Positions 11,001 through 21,474 of a stretch of 64,000 bases of DNA are shown here, piece after piece. Positions within the stretch are counted from its first letter, which is position 1, and each line of letters opens with the position of its first letter. The notes under the pieces are model-generated. The model saw only the letters and a list, made by a program, of their open reading frames with translations, was not told the origin of the DNA and made no database searches. This stretch comes from Heliocidaris erythrogramma. Lineage: Eukaryota; Echinodermata; Echinoidea; Camarodonta; Echinometridae. The stretch lies in assembly GCA_025617745.1 (NCBI GenBank), contig CM046871.1, positions 31,565,579 to 31,629,578 on the forward strand. The letters are read 5' to 3'. Both the position numbers and the translations under genes were made by a program.

Positions 11001-14000
11001 ATTCCAAACTAACATAAAAAAGAATGAGTAAGTTCGCAAAAATATTTTTTACCTTTCCCAGAACTCAACCTTCTCTTTAATTCTTACAGAAAGTGTAAAC
11101 ATCGGCTGCTTCTCCTATGAGTGTCAGAAGAGCCTCCTTCATGTTGGCATACCTGCAAACGCCATGACACCAACCAACTGCATGGCTAGATGTCAAAATG
11201 ATGGATATCCCTTAGCAGGCATGCAAAATAGCTCGAAATGCTATTGCCTTTGTAAAGAGACTTGCATGGTACGAGTGAGCGATGGCTTCTGTCCCTTCCC
11301 TTGCGAAGGAGACCCGCTTACAACTTATTGCGGAGGCATTGGCACAATAGCTTTGTTTGAAGGTAAGGCATCAATTTCAAAACGACCATTTGCAAATCGT
11401 AGAAACCCGGATTTCCGATAATATTCGCCAAAATTTCGCCAGACCTCCAAAATTCGTTCGGGGGAGGGGGGTATGGGGATCCAGTTTCCCTCCATAATTC
11501 TCTGACAAAAAAAAAAAAATGGTTTTCAATCTAAAAAAGGGGCGGCACAATCAACAAAAGGGCGGATCCTTTATCGTCAAAATGCATACTTTTCTTCTAA
11601 AAAAAGGGGGGGGCACGGGCCGGAAGTGCCAGATCCGCCACTGAGCTAATGTAATCATTGCACTTGACTGGCACTTGACTGATAACAGGGCCCTGTGACG
11701 TTGCCCATTCCTAATCATTTCTTCGTTTTTTATTCTTTATAGTAAACTTTCAGAACACACTGAGCCATATTTGCGTGGAAGAGGAGAAACAAAGTAGTGG
11801 TAAGTAGAATTTTCGGTCCATAAAAGATTGCTCATTTGGCAGTTGGTGCCAGTGACATTTGAAGGCAAATGGGACAAACTATCACTCCCGAGGCGATCTG
11901 GATGTAGCTATCTTTTCGAAGCAAAGCTGAGGAAAGATAGCGTATACATTCAGATCGCCGAGGAAGTGATAGTACGTCGCATCGCCTGAAATCAAAAGGT
12001 GATTATTTGCTTTATATTCCGCATCTGAAACATTTAACTGGTACGAGAAAGACAATTATTCTCTACTTCTCGAAAAAGACATTTATGATTTGGGCCCGAA
12101 TAAATTGATGTTAAAACCTATGGAATGCCATTACGGAAATAAATATAATTGTTCAATATCAATACAAATTATATTTCTCTTTTACAAAAGCATTTCACTC
12201 CAGGCAATATGTATTTCACTTTTCACAGGAATTCATTTCACTTTTCACAGGAATTCATTTCACTTTTCACAGAAATTCATTTCACTTTTCATTAAAAAAT
12301 TCATTTCACCTCGTCACAGAAATTCATTTCACTTTTCAATAAAATTCATTTTTTTCACAAAAATTCATTTCACTTTTCATAAAAAATTCATTTCACTTTT
12401 CACAGAAATTCATTTCACTTTTCACAAAAATTCATTTCACTTTTCATAAAAAATTCATTTCACTTTTCACAGAAATTCATTTCACTTTTCAGAAAACCTC
12501 ATTTCACTTTTTACAGAAATTCATATCACTTTTCAGAAATATTCATTTCACTTTTCACAAAAATTCATTTCACTTTTCACAGAAATTCATTTCACTTTTC
12601 AGAAATATTCATTTCACTTTTCACAAAAATTCATTTCACTTTTCTTAAAAAATTCATTTCACTTTTCACAGAAATTCAATTCAGAAACTCAATAAATAAA
12701 ATATAGTCAAGTAAGAAATGTAGATATGGAAAAATATTAGCCTTTTAAGAATTATTCTCTTGTAATTACATTTAAAACTATCAAGTGATGTTGCATTTTG
12801 TAGCCTGTTGGGGAGATCATTCAAAATTATTGCACCTGGGGAGTGTTTCATAAAGCTGTTCGTAAAGTTACGAATGACTTTACGAACGACTGGAACATGT
12901 TCTTGGGTGCTATACTAATCAGATTCTCAATCATTTAGCACAAGAACTGATCACCAGTCGTGCGTAAAGTCGTGCGTAACTTACGAACAGCTTTATGAAA
13001 CACCCCCCTGCATACCTAAAAGATTGTATAAATAATTGCAGCTTGGGTTGAGGTAAAATAACATTTAACGTATCAGCATTCCTAGTGTTAAAACCATGGC
13101 GATCAAAATACATCTCAATTTCATTGCACAATCGAATTGGAGCAGTATATACCGTTTATACATTTATACATAAGAGTGGCAAGAAAATAATCACGTCTTT
13201 GCTTAATACGAGGCCATGATAAACTTTTCATTAAATCGGTACCACTACTTTTCTCGTAATCGAAGTTCGCCGTTACAAAATCGAAGTTCGCCGTTACAAT
13301 GCGTGCAACCCTCTTCTGCGTTCTAAAAAGCTTCTTTTTATAAACATCCGGGCAATATTATATAACATGAATATGAATATGAATTATGATTTGAATATCA
13401 ATATCGATATGAATATGAAATATGTTCATCTTTCCAAATCAAACTTCTCTTTGACAGGTCGGATGTATCTTTATATCTCCTTGCCAATATCCATCGCTAT
13501 CATTATTGGAATAGGGCTTGTATCATTGAAACGCCGTCGTCGAAATTCGACATCACAACTTTACTCGCCGAGTCTTACTGGAAGCGTTCCTCGTTCAGTT
13601 CAAATTTCTGATCGATCTTCTGATGGACACATCAACCATTTCTATGCCGGCATTGAAGAAGTTGGTGGCCGTGATGTCTCTAATGCTCCTATGATAAGCG
13701 ATGCATCCCTTGACCGATGGCAGGTCTACGCGAACATCCCTGACCGAAGCGCGGCGGGCGACGCGGAAAACAACACTGACGGTAACCACACGTATGTCGT
13801 GACCCCCACACTACCGATGGCCCCTCTTAGTCCCTTGTATAGGGATAGCACCCCGGATGAGGATGGGTATCTTATCCCAGAATCATTCCCAGCATCCCCT
13901 CGATCTGATGCTCCTGGTGTACAAGGACAGGGCAATCGGGAGAGGTTTTTATCTTCTGCAAATGAGTCTGTATCTGATAATAACTATATACATTTACTTT

Positions 14001-16861
14001 GATTGAACATGTTGAATATCGGGTGGATGATTTTCAGGGACCATGTTTCCCTTAAATATCTATGAGCGTTTTTATTTGTAATCACAATTTTTCTACCATA
14101 AAAGGGGATAGTTTTGAATTGCACTAAATTGAATTGAACTGAAATATTGTCATTTCATTTATGTACATGTATATTGCGGCGTTTAACGACATTATACAGT
14201 TACTAGCAGAAGCAGCCCGTGGACATCCACGGGCGCTAGCTGTGTTTATGATTAATCACCGTACCGTATATTTGTCTCAATAATCAAGTGAATAAGAAAA
14301 AAAGTCGGGTAAAGTCGGGGAGGGGGCAGTCATTGAGACCTGTACATTATCCACGTAAATCACTGGCTGAATTAAAAAGCAGATTGAAGTAGGGGCAGAT
14401 CTTGATACCCTAAACAGGGAAACCCGTCTATCCCCTATTTTACTCTATCCCCTATTTTATATCTTTTATATCTTGCTTGGTATTTTACATCCTATTTAGG
14501 CCTACATTATCATCATAAGACTTCTTTTTAGCCAAAAAGGAACCGTAAAAGAAATTTAACCTAATTTGGAACACATTACCGAACTATCTCCCCCCCCCCC
14601 CCCCCTTCCGCGGATTTTCTTCTTATCAGATTTTCTGATAAAGTGTCAAATTGGGATCTGTGCTTGCAGACTATACCGTACCGGTAGCGAACGTCGTGAA
14701 ACCATAGAGTTACATACACACTAAACTCTGTGTGTGACCATGAAGTTTCAAATGATGTAACTCTATGCATGAAACATAGCACAGTGTACATGTACCTGTA
14801 TGACCTATACACGTGCGAACGATCTAACACGTGTGTTGTTGCGCCGTATGTACATTGAAGCCATCCATGCATGCGGATATGGCCACGCTGTTCTAATTTG
14901 GCATACCTCCCCTTCACAGGTAAAGTGTATGGGTTGGGCTCAGCATGAAGCTACAAACCCGCTTCATGGGTTGGCAGAATTATTAGGCCTACTCCCTGCG
15001 GAAATTCAATGTTTAAAAATGAATTTATGAAATATGGACGGCACGTCAGCCCTTAAGAAGTGCCTCCCACCACTCTAGTGGAAAGAACTTGTAAGATGTA
15101 AGCATAATCTGCGCAGAAAAAGGCTAACGGTTGAATGGTACTCTTAGGATATTTTCCCTATGAATGATTATAATTACTATTTCAGTAATATGAATGATAT
15201 GTTTGAGAGTTACAATAATTGGTCATGCATGAAATTCGTGTTCAGCTGAACTCGAATGAATATTCTTAAGATAATGTATTAATGTATTACATTTCATCAT
15301 GAGTTGCGTAGGGTGCCGTATGATCATTGAGGGGCACCGGTCTTATTCTGTAGCTAAAATGCAAATTAGGAAGGCCATTGATTGGGAAGAAGATATATGT
15401 GTGTGTGTGGGGGGGGGGGGGTAGCGTCTTCTTTTTACGTTCCATACCCCTCTCTTTTTATGTCTATCTATCCGTTCTTTTTTCTCTTGTATTCTCCTCC
15501 CCCCTAATTTTTGGTTTAGGGGCACGTGGCAACACCCTATCGTATCTACGCTACTCTTGGTCATAATACCCGCCTGTTTTATGTACTTTGAGTTGCGTTC
15601 TCCGGAAAGAAAATGATGGGATTATGTGAAGGAAAAGAGAGTATTTTAAAAATTTGGGGTGGGATAACGACTGCACAGGTCATTGCTCTATCGACAGGGT
15701 GATCTTTTGAAACAGACTATATCAACCTGACCCTGCCTGATCTACGCCCTCCTAATATATAATAATCGATACATGCCTCCGAATTCTTCTCTCTCACCTA
15801 ATGTGTATAATTAGCTAAGAATAGACGGTAGTTTAATGATATGTCAACTAAATTGATTGTAAATAGTGCACTTTAGGATCTTCTTCAAATCTCCTCTTAA
15901 TATGACACCAGAGAAGATTAAAATGTGTATTAATCTCTATCTTGTCAATAATCAAAACTTGTACATGTTGTATGAAGTGTCACACAGGGCTGGCGTATAT
16001 TTCTATTTTTTTTTCTATTGTTGTGTGTATACGTATGAATATGAATTGTTGCCTATACACAAACGATATCTTGTAAAATTATATGCAATCTATTTTAAGG
16101 TTAGTTCTGTTGTACCATTTTGAGGATCCAAATTGCCCCTTATCATTCACAGCATGGGTGTCCATCCGGGGGGGGGGGGGAGGGATATATATATATAAAA
16201 AATTGAGGTGGGGGATGGCCTGTATTATCTTCCTCCCCCCAATATTTTTGGATAAATTAAATAAGAATTGTGATACATTAACTTAAAACTAATAATTATC
16301 CAAACTCATGATGTTTGATTTTGAAATACCATTACTTTATTTAATGATTAGAAGCAAGGAAATTAGAAATGCCATAATTTCAATGCGAGGGCATTACTTC
16401 ATTGTTTGCCCCGGGCGCCATAATCCCGGACGCCGCTGGCTTTGCTCCCTCGCCGGTCATCCCCCCACCCCCATCCCCCAATCATGAACACGGATCGACA
16501 CCCCTGATTCACAGGGTTCAAATCACTAATTGTTCTTTGGCAAGACATTAATCTTCATTTACCTCTCTCCATCCAGGTGCAGTAAATGGGTATTTAGTAG
16601 GAAGTTATTCCTCGACTGATTTGGTATCCCCTGGGATGGATATGTGCACAACATAAATGTAAAGCTATTATTATTCATTACTTGTGTACGGGTGACCAAC
16701 CCATACAGAAAGTATACTCTGAAACATCCATCATGAACTCACCTGGCTTGTCGAAGTCCTCGTTGCTGAGACATCGAAGTCCATGTCATCAAGACGACCA
16801 CGGAAGAGAAGCCGACAATGAGGAGGATCTTCAGTGAAGCTTTCAAATTTCCACGTCGCAT
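6190..16861 (-). CDS. Gene A: galactose-3-O-sulfotransferase-like type II membrane enzyme, four coding exons
   Basis: The family transfers sulfate from PAPS to the 3-OH of galactose on glycolipids or glycoproteins in the Golgi lumen. Coding exons, all joined in phase 2 with GT-AG sites, are 16861-16743, 8346-8164, 7613-7428 and 6934-6190, giving 410 aa. Exon 1 encodes MRRGNLKASLK and a membrane anchor (about residues 12-27). Exon 2 carries LKTHKTGSTT (about 64-73), the 5'-phosphosulfate loop. Exon 3 holds GYDMLTNHARLN. Exon 4 begins YVTILREPAAQWQS (about 164-177), the 3'-phosphate site, followed by HNQHLFDFG and FDLVMITEYFDESLVLL, shared with genes C and D. The ATG at 16861 follows an in-frame stop. 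Upstream ATGs in another frame make a possible uORF. The 8.4-kb first intron contains a WSC gene on the other strand. Pairing of the distant exon 1 rests on phase, topology and lack of alternatives. Acceptor specificity cannot be read from sequence. Confidence 0.82.
7840..8160. repeat. (ACT)n / (AGT)n microsatellite in gene A intron
   Basis: Hundreds of bases of imperfect ACT/TAC triplets, with a near-duplicate of an interrupted segment (CTATAATTACCACTTCTACC-like). It sits in the intron between gene A exons 2 and 3 and touches the splice donor of exon 2 at 8163, so the catalytic frame reads straight into a Ser/Val-rich nonsense tail if the intron is not removed. Confidence 0.95.
8703..8915 (-). 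mobile_element. tRNA-derived SINE, family S1, copy 1
   Basis: Read on the minus strand it starts GGTGTCGTGGTCTGGTGG (box A-like) and has GGTTCGAGTCC (box B) about 45 bases on. Then comes the family body: AATGTCATTTGGCAAGACATTAATCTA, an ACCCAG block, GGTACC, and AAAGCCAGGGTAATAATGTC. The same body occurs at 16520-16675, 47071-47296 and 51446-51722. It lies in intron 1 of gene A. The tRNA-like head is a SINE promoter, not a tRNA gene. Confidence 0.85.
9368..9590. repeat. Non-autonomous element with GGCGTAGCC inverted ends and (AC)n core
   Basis: The left edge reads CTGGCGTAGCCGG and the right edge, reverse-complemented, reads AGGCGTAGCCAGGG. The interior holds an (AC)n run, a GGGTAGGGGTAGGG patch and a T-rich stretch. 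Inverted ends of this kind fit a small DNA transposon relic. It has no coding capacity. Confidence 0.4.
10277..14002 (+). CDS. WSC-domain single-pass membrane receptor with Tyr-rich tail, four exons, nested in gene A
   Basis: Exons 10277-10373, 11090-11362, 11743-11799 and 13458-14002 join in phase 1 throughout, with donors gtaggc, gtaagg and gtaagt and CAG/TAG acceptors, giving 323 aa. Residues 1-20 (MHTFLILCSVLSSSVSPSVA) are a signal peptide. Residues about 37-121 form a WSC domain: GCFSYEC, NCMARCQNDGYPLAGMQ, KCYCLC, CGGIGTIALF. WSC domains are cysteine-rich and thought to bind carbohydrate. Exon 3 adds a 19-residue stalk. Exon 4 encodes a transmembrane helix (about 146-165), a KRRRR stop-transfer and a 155-residue tail with seven Tyr. 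These include YANI (pYxN, Grb2-type), YAGI, YVVT, YLIP and a C-terminal YIHLL. Intron 1 contains repeat R1 up to the acceptor; intron 3 contains a minisatellite and a MITE. It is not Kremen-like, as there are no kringle or CUB domains. Ligand unknown. Confidence 0.82.
10690..11085 (+). repeat. Dispersed repeat family R1, copy 2 (in WSC intron 1)
   Basis: Shares AAAGTTGAG, CTCAAAGCAATTGGGAAAGG, GCTGAGAGTCACATGCACTG, ATTTGAAGAGCAATCCTTTTCAGGG and TTTTACCTTTCCCAGAACTC with copies at 2965-3355 (direct) and 24068-24475 (inverted). Similarity ends within a few bases of the exon 2 splice acceptor at 11089, so the polypyrimidine tract lies inside the repeat. Confidence 0.75.
12205..12675. repeat. Minisatellite, TTCATTTCACTTTTCACAGAAA unit (about 21-22 bp)
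   Basis: About 21 imperfect copies of ATTCATTTCACTTTTCACAGAA, with variants ending TAAAAA or AGAAAT, lie in the third intron of the WSC gene. A higher-order alternation of the variant ends is visible (for example about 12540-12650). Several units contain TTTTCACAG, which resembles a splice acceptor. Confidence 0.95.
12838..13013. repeat. Foldback MITE, GGGTGTTTCATAAAGCTGTTCGTAA ends
   Basis: Left arm GGGGAGTGTTTCATAAAGCT, then GTTCGTAAAGTTACGAATGA. The right arm is the reverse complement (TTACGAACAGCTTTATGAAACACCCCCC), giving about 60-bp arms around an approximately 55-bp loop. Its ends resemble those of the elements at 24598-24717 and 36931-37072 (GGGGCGTTTCAT(C/G)AA), one MITE superfamily. 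It lies in WSC intron 3. Confidence 0.8.
14003..16500. other. Intergenic/intronic stretch without recognised gene
   Basis: This is the 3' flank of the WSC gene and part of gene A intron 1. It holds a C16-like run at about 14587, a (GT)n-G12 run at about 15397-15422, a G12 run at about 16169 and short direct repeats. The frames at 14576-15030 and 15343-15566 lie in low-complexity or unconserved sequence, and no family is recognisable. Confidence 0.4.
16520..16675 (+). mobile_element. tRNA-derived SINE, family S1, copy 2 (5' truncated)
   Basis: Contains GTTCTTTGGCAAGACATTAATCTTCATTT, TCCATCCAGGTGCAGTAAATGGGT and a TATTATTATTCATTA tail, matching the body of the S1 family. The preceding GGGTTCAAATCACTA (about 16513) is a decayed box B. 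Diverged from the copies at 47071 and 51446. Confidence 0.75.
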
Positions 16862-17220
16862 GGTGCATCATCTGCCGTATCGTTAATGCGGTTCTCTGCG
16901 AGTCACCATGCATACACCTGCTAAGAACCTGATTTAAAAAAAGACAGTATCGGATCCAAGGGGAAAGGCCAATCAATCTGGCGTTTCTTTAATACATAAA
17001 TAAAATACGTTTTTGAAAATAGAAATACACATTATGCCATAAGATGAACATCACATAATTAAGCTTGCTTTTATATAGCACGAATAATAATGTTTTGATA
17101 ATAATTTCTTCCATAAGACATAAAGAAATCATAGTCTGAAATAAAATAATATATTCTAAGTTAAGAACGGTATACTCATCAAAACTGAATCAATTAAAAA
17201 CATAATATCTAATCACTTAC

Positions 17221-17330
17221 CGCGCTGTATGAATAGACTGTATTGCAAAGAAGTTGGGGAGACACCACATAGCCTTAATGTATTGCACCGCTCACGACCA
17301 TCGCTGTATAGACACAGCACCGTTGAAATG
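17221..17330 (-). promoter_or_regulatory. Probable 5' non-coding exon and promoter side of gene A
   Basis: On the minus strand the sequence ends ATTCATACAGCGCG|GTAAGTGATT, a near-consensus donor at 17220. The next downstream candidate acceptor is TTTAAATCAG at about 16930, which would join it to the exon carrying the start ATG at 16861. The exon's 5' limit and the transcription start are not visible. No TATA box is evident. Confidence 0.4.
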
Positions 17331-17418
17331 GAATGGATATGGTTGACGAATACAAATATTAGATTTTAAAAGATAGATATCGTGGACATTCGTCCAAGAG
17401 AGGTAACGACCGTGAAAA

Positions 17419-17886
17419 GTGATTGCAGGTCTATTGTTAATGGCGAGTCAGACAGAACGAGCACATAATAGTTATTATTATTCTTTGGAGTTGTTTTTTG
17501 CGTTCTCTTTTCCATGTCAAGCGATGAAAATACGTTTTTTGTTACTGTCTCGTACAGCCCCCGATGCTTTTTACCTAAAGTTTAAAAAAGGTATGCTATT
17601 GATCTGTCTAAATTGCCGATCAAATATTTCACTGAAACTGAAACAGTGGAGAATGTATGACATTGCAGATTTCAACGGCTCCCCTGCACTTTCAGTTTTG
17701 GATTCATTAAACAAATCATATTTTCCCTCTTCTCTCTTATCGTCTTATACTTCAGCATGTTCAGAATGGCGAGAAATTCAGACGATCTTTCATCTTCGTC
17801 ATCCTTTCAATCTATCTATTATCCTTCCTCATGTTTATGCTTTTATATTAACTTCGAATTATTTAGACAGCTTGAATAAAGAGTGA
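17419..17886 (+). other. Unassigned 155-codon open frame
   Basis: A plus-strand frame is open for 155 codons just upstream of, and divergent from, the gene A 5' exon. The predicted sequence is rich in Leu, Ser, Phe and Tyr, with no domain, signal peptide or repeat I recognise. It has no obvious splice sites in phase with neighbours. It may be chance in AT-rich DNA or a single-exon gene. Confidence 0.15.
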
Positions 17887-18055
17887 CTTTTTTCCTTTTG
17901 GTGTAATAGCCTAAACTATTTCTATATTACTTCTCCTTATATTTTAGTCATTATAATTATCATCATCACCACCAACCACCACTATCACCATCATCATCAC
18001 TGTGATCATCATCATATCCCCCCTCTCTCTCTCCCTCTCTCCATGTGTGTGTGTG

Positions 18056-18280
18056 TGTGTGTGTGGGCGTGTTTAGCCGTATGTCCGAGAATATTTTCGG
18101 ACAGAGAAGAAAAAAAAATCATGAGAACAATGGTCCCTCGGAAGCCGGACAATAGTCCTCGAACGTCGAACAATGAATTTGTGCCTTTTTCCGTTGACTG
18201 TCCGAGGACTGAGGAACAATAGAGGAACAATACTTGTCCTCGGAAATAAAGCAATACAAGACTGTGTGTGTGTGTGTGGG
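18056..18280 (+). repeat. Dispersed repeat family R2, copy 1
   Basis: Nearly matches 46324-46525 in the same orientation: ATGTCCGAG..ATTTTCGGACAGAGAA, GGAAGCCGGACAATAGTCCT, CGAACGTCGAACAATGAATT, GAGGAACAATA.TTGTCCTCGGAA. Both copies are bracketed by GTGTGTG microsatellites. The interior can fold (CCGAGGAC against GTCCTCGG), suggesting a small DNA element. Confidence 0.75.
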
Positions 18281-18710
18281 TGGGTGTGTGTATCCATTTC
18301 TAAATTCTTTTCGCATGATACTGTCACTTTAAAGCTATTTTAATGAACTGAAATATCTACCAGTTGCAATTTTTAATACATCAATCTCACAATTACTACA
18401 CATCACCATGACTATCTATTACAAAAATGATCAATTTTTCTCTCATGAAATCAATAACATTTGACGTTGGTCTCAGTAAAACAAGCAACTGAACATTTCT
18501 CGAATTCATTACAAATATCAAACAGAATATTTACGATGTTTACATGACCTAATTAATGGACTATTAAAATACATCAAAGTTAATTGTTATAGGCATGTAA
18601 ATAATATATATATATATTTAGAATTGTATTATAGACACAGCAATGGAGCCTGAAACGAGGACAATTGTACCAAACACATAAACATCATAATCTAGGGTAA
18701 TGTTAAAGTA

Positions 18711-19810
18711 ATATAGTTAGGTACACAGAACCAAATTTTATATTTTAGTGGCCCGCCATTGTTGTAATGCATTTCAGAGCCAACCTTGGATCTCAAAACG
18801 TTCGGTCGGTTTTGAAATCCTACCATAAACAGTAAAATGAAATGTGGTAGTGGTTAAGACCCACCGAAACCTCAGGGGCACGGTATTTGTTCCAAAACGG
18901 GCCCAAATGACCAGCCTTTTACTCACGGGAGTCGAAACGATTGCTTTAAGTGCTTTTCTCGAGGTAATAGAATCTCAGTAAATGGCTATTTTGATATTAA
19001 GATACAATAATACATTGTGGGTATGATAATATGGTGGCCAAATATGTGTCAGATGCCCAAATTCTGATTTTAGAGGGCCAAATGTAACATAAGTGATTAT
19101 CAAGCATTAAACTATAGTGGCATGACATTATCTTTCTATAGATATTTGAAAATGTTCTACAAATAGCATTTATCAAATCAATCGAGATTACATCATTCTG
19201 GGGGCACCTGAAAGGACATGAGAGCCCTGAACCTCTTTATTACGGACCGATTGAAAATGCATTAAAATTTATATATTTCACAGACTAACATATCAAAGCA
19301 TATGCACATGATAATTATGCCGAACTTACTAGTGATAGTCATGTACAGTATGAATAATACACGAGCACCTACAGCTTCCATTAAAAAGTTTTAAGGCCCA
19401 TTTTCTTAAAATAAGGGCCCATCAAAGGACAATAGTCTTGCTCAAATAATGCAGTGAGCTTTAACAATATTGTTCTCTATAGTAATCTCAGTATAAAGAA
19501 GTAAACAAAGCAATGATAGTTCGAAATCTCAGCATTCCAGGAGAATATTTGCGTGCTGAAATCAAATTATGAAAACGCTTTTCCAGCAAATATGACAGGA
19601 TTGGTTAAACAGACCAACACGTAGCTTTTTGTGTGCTCCCATAAAAAAAGGTCAAAGAATTGATGTTAATTCCAAGTTGTTAAGCTTTCTATTTAAACCC
19701 TCATAGCCAGGATTTGGGGGAGAGGGGCGGTCGGATTGCGCGCGCAGTCCGTGCGGGGGGGGGGGGGGGGGGGGTGCGGGATTCTCCCGAGCGGAGTGCA
19801 TAGGATTTGG
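18711..19810 (+). repeat. Long inverted repeat, left arm
   Basis: About 1.1 kb that pairs, imperfectly and with indels, with the reverse complement of 21475-22565. Matching landmarks include GTTAGGTACACAG at the outer edge, TGGCCCGCCATTGTTGTAAT, CATTCTGGGGGCACCTGAAAGGACAT, the AAGGCCCATTTTCTTAAAATAAGGG block, and GGTCGGATTGCGCGCGCA near the inner edge (followed by a G18 run). No coding potential was found. Confidence 0.85.
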
Positions 19811-21474
19811 CATCTCTTCAAATCGAGAGTGAAAATTTCCACTTGTCGATACATATTATTGTTGTTTTGATACCCTGTTTGATTTAGATTTAATATTAGT
19901 TTAATAAGTACTGCTGAAAATCAGTCATAAGAAACGTTTTCACACTCATACAAGTAAGAGTGGATAAATAACAGAATTTACATCAAAAAAATGTATACAA
20001 GCTATACGTATGTCACAAATATACTGCAAGTAAGCAATTTCTGACTTTTTAAAAACTGATATGGTAGAATGCTAGTGTGTTTTTTTATTATTTTATTATT
20101 CAATTCAATTCAATTCAAAATGGTATTTATTAAAATTTATCATGCGTCGCAACATAACGTTGAATTGGGCACAATTTACAAATATAAAATATACATGCAT
20201 ATACATCGTAGATAATACATTCAAATGAATAATTTACATGAAAGATTATTCTTAAAATAACAGTAGTTAGTTCTTAGATAATGAAAACAAAAATTATCAT
20301 TAACTACACACAGGAATGTATACTATTTTAAGCATTTGGTGATGGTAAACAATTTTTGTACGAATAGGATTTAGCGTAAGCTTTTCAGTGAAAACAAATA
20401 TTGCTCTCACTTTAAAAAATATCCTTTTTTTAGGTAAGTTCATATGAAGACAATTCATTTCACAAAACATATTTTCATTCAACATGAACACATTCTCGAT
20501 TCTAATGGTAATCTGAGGGGAGGCGGTTTTATACAGGCCACCCGTAATCTCATAAAAGAGTAGGCCTACATCTCTACATCATCTGCATCTACAACATCGC
20601 ATTGTTGATTCTTGCCGCAGTCAATGAGCGGATTTTCACTAGGGGAATTGATTTTATCCTTCCTTTATTCTTCTCCTTTTCTCCCTTCTTCTTGCTTTAT
20701 TTTTTTCTTTGTCCACCTTCTTTATTTCTTTTCTTTTCTCTTTTGCGTTCTATATGAGATCTTAGCATTTTTATCAGCGTTTTTATCTAGGCCTTTGTCT
20801 ATGACGGGATCTGAAATCAACAACTCCGTCGGACCCCCCCCCCCCCCCCCTTCACCCAACTGCCATAAAATACGAATACAAACCGAGCAATATTTCACTT
20901 CTGCGATTCTTTTCATCGAATAGAATATTATATCAAATATAGGTCATAAACCTTGAAGGCCTGTTTTTAGAAATACTATTTTACATAATTACAACTTCTA
21001 CATGTATTATATTGTAGACAACTGTAGCAGAAAAATCTATTGCAATATTTCGACGTGTGGAATTGGTCTCAGTATACCTGGCATATGTGTAAACTCCTAT
21101 CCGAAATATTTTGCAGCAGTGAGACCGTATGTCTATTGTAGGCCTACTCGGGCCATATGTTGGTTGTCATGATTCTTGTCTCCTCATAGTACTCTGATAG
21201 ACAGAACTGTAAACACTTATATTTCGGCAGAAACAATTGATCATGATATTGACAGAAAATAGATAAAACGGTACTTAATAAAGCCTCAATTTAGGCCCTT
21301 CTCACTCCCCAGAAATATTTATAGACTTTTATTTTAGCGTTCAAATTTTTCCTTAATTAAAAAATTAATCATTTAATGAAAAAAGAGCGTAAATCTACCA
21401 AACATCAGAGGATTAATCAAGAACACAATCCTCAGCTGCTTGCTTTTTTTTTTCATTTTCTGTATTTTACTGAA
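19811..21474. other. Spacer of the long inverted repeat
   Basis: About 1.66 kb of AT-rich sequence between the arms. It contains an (AATTC)n-tailed LINE-type 3' end read on the minus strand at about 20099-20230, a C18 run at about 20836 and a T-rich pyrimidine tract at about 20660-20750. No transposase-like frame is visible. Confidence 0.5.
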
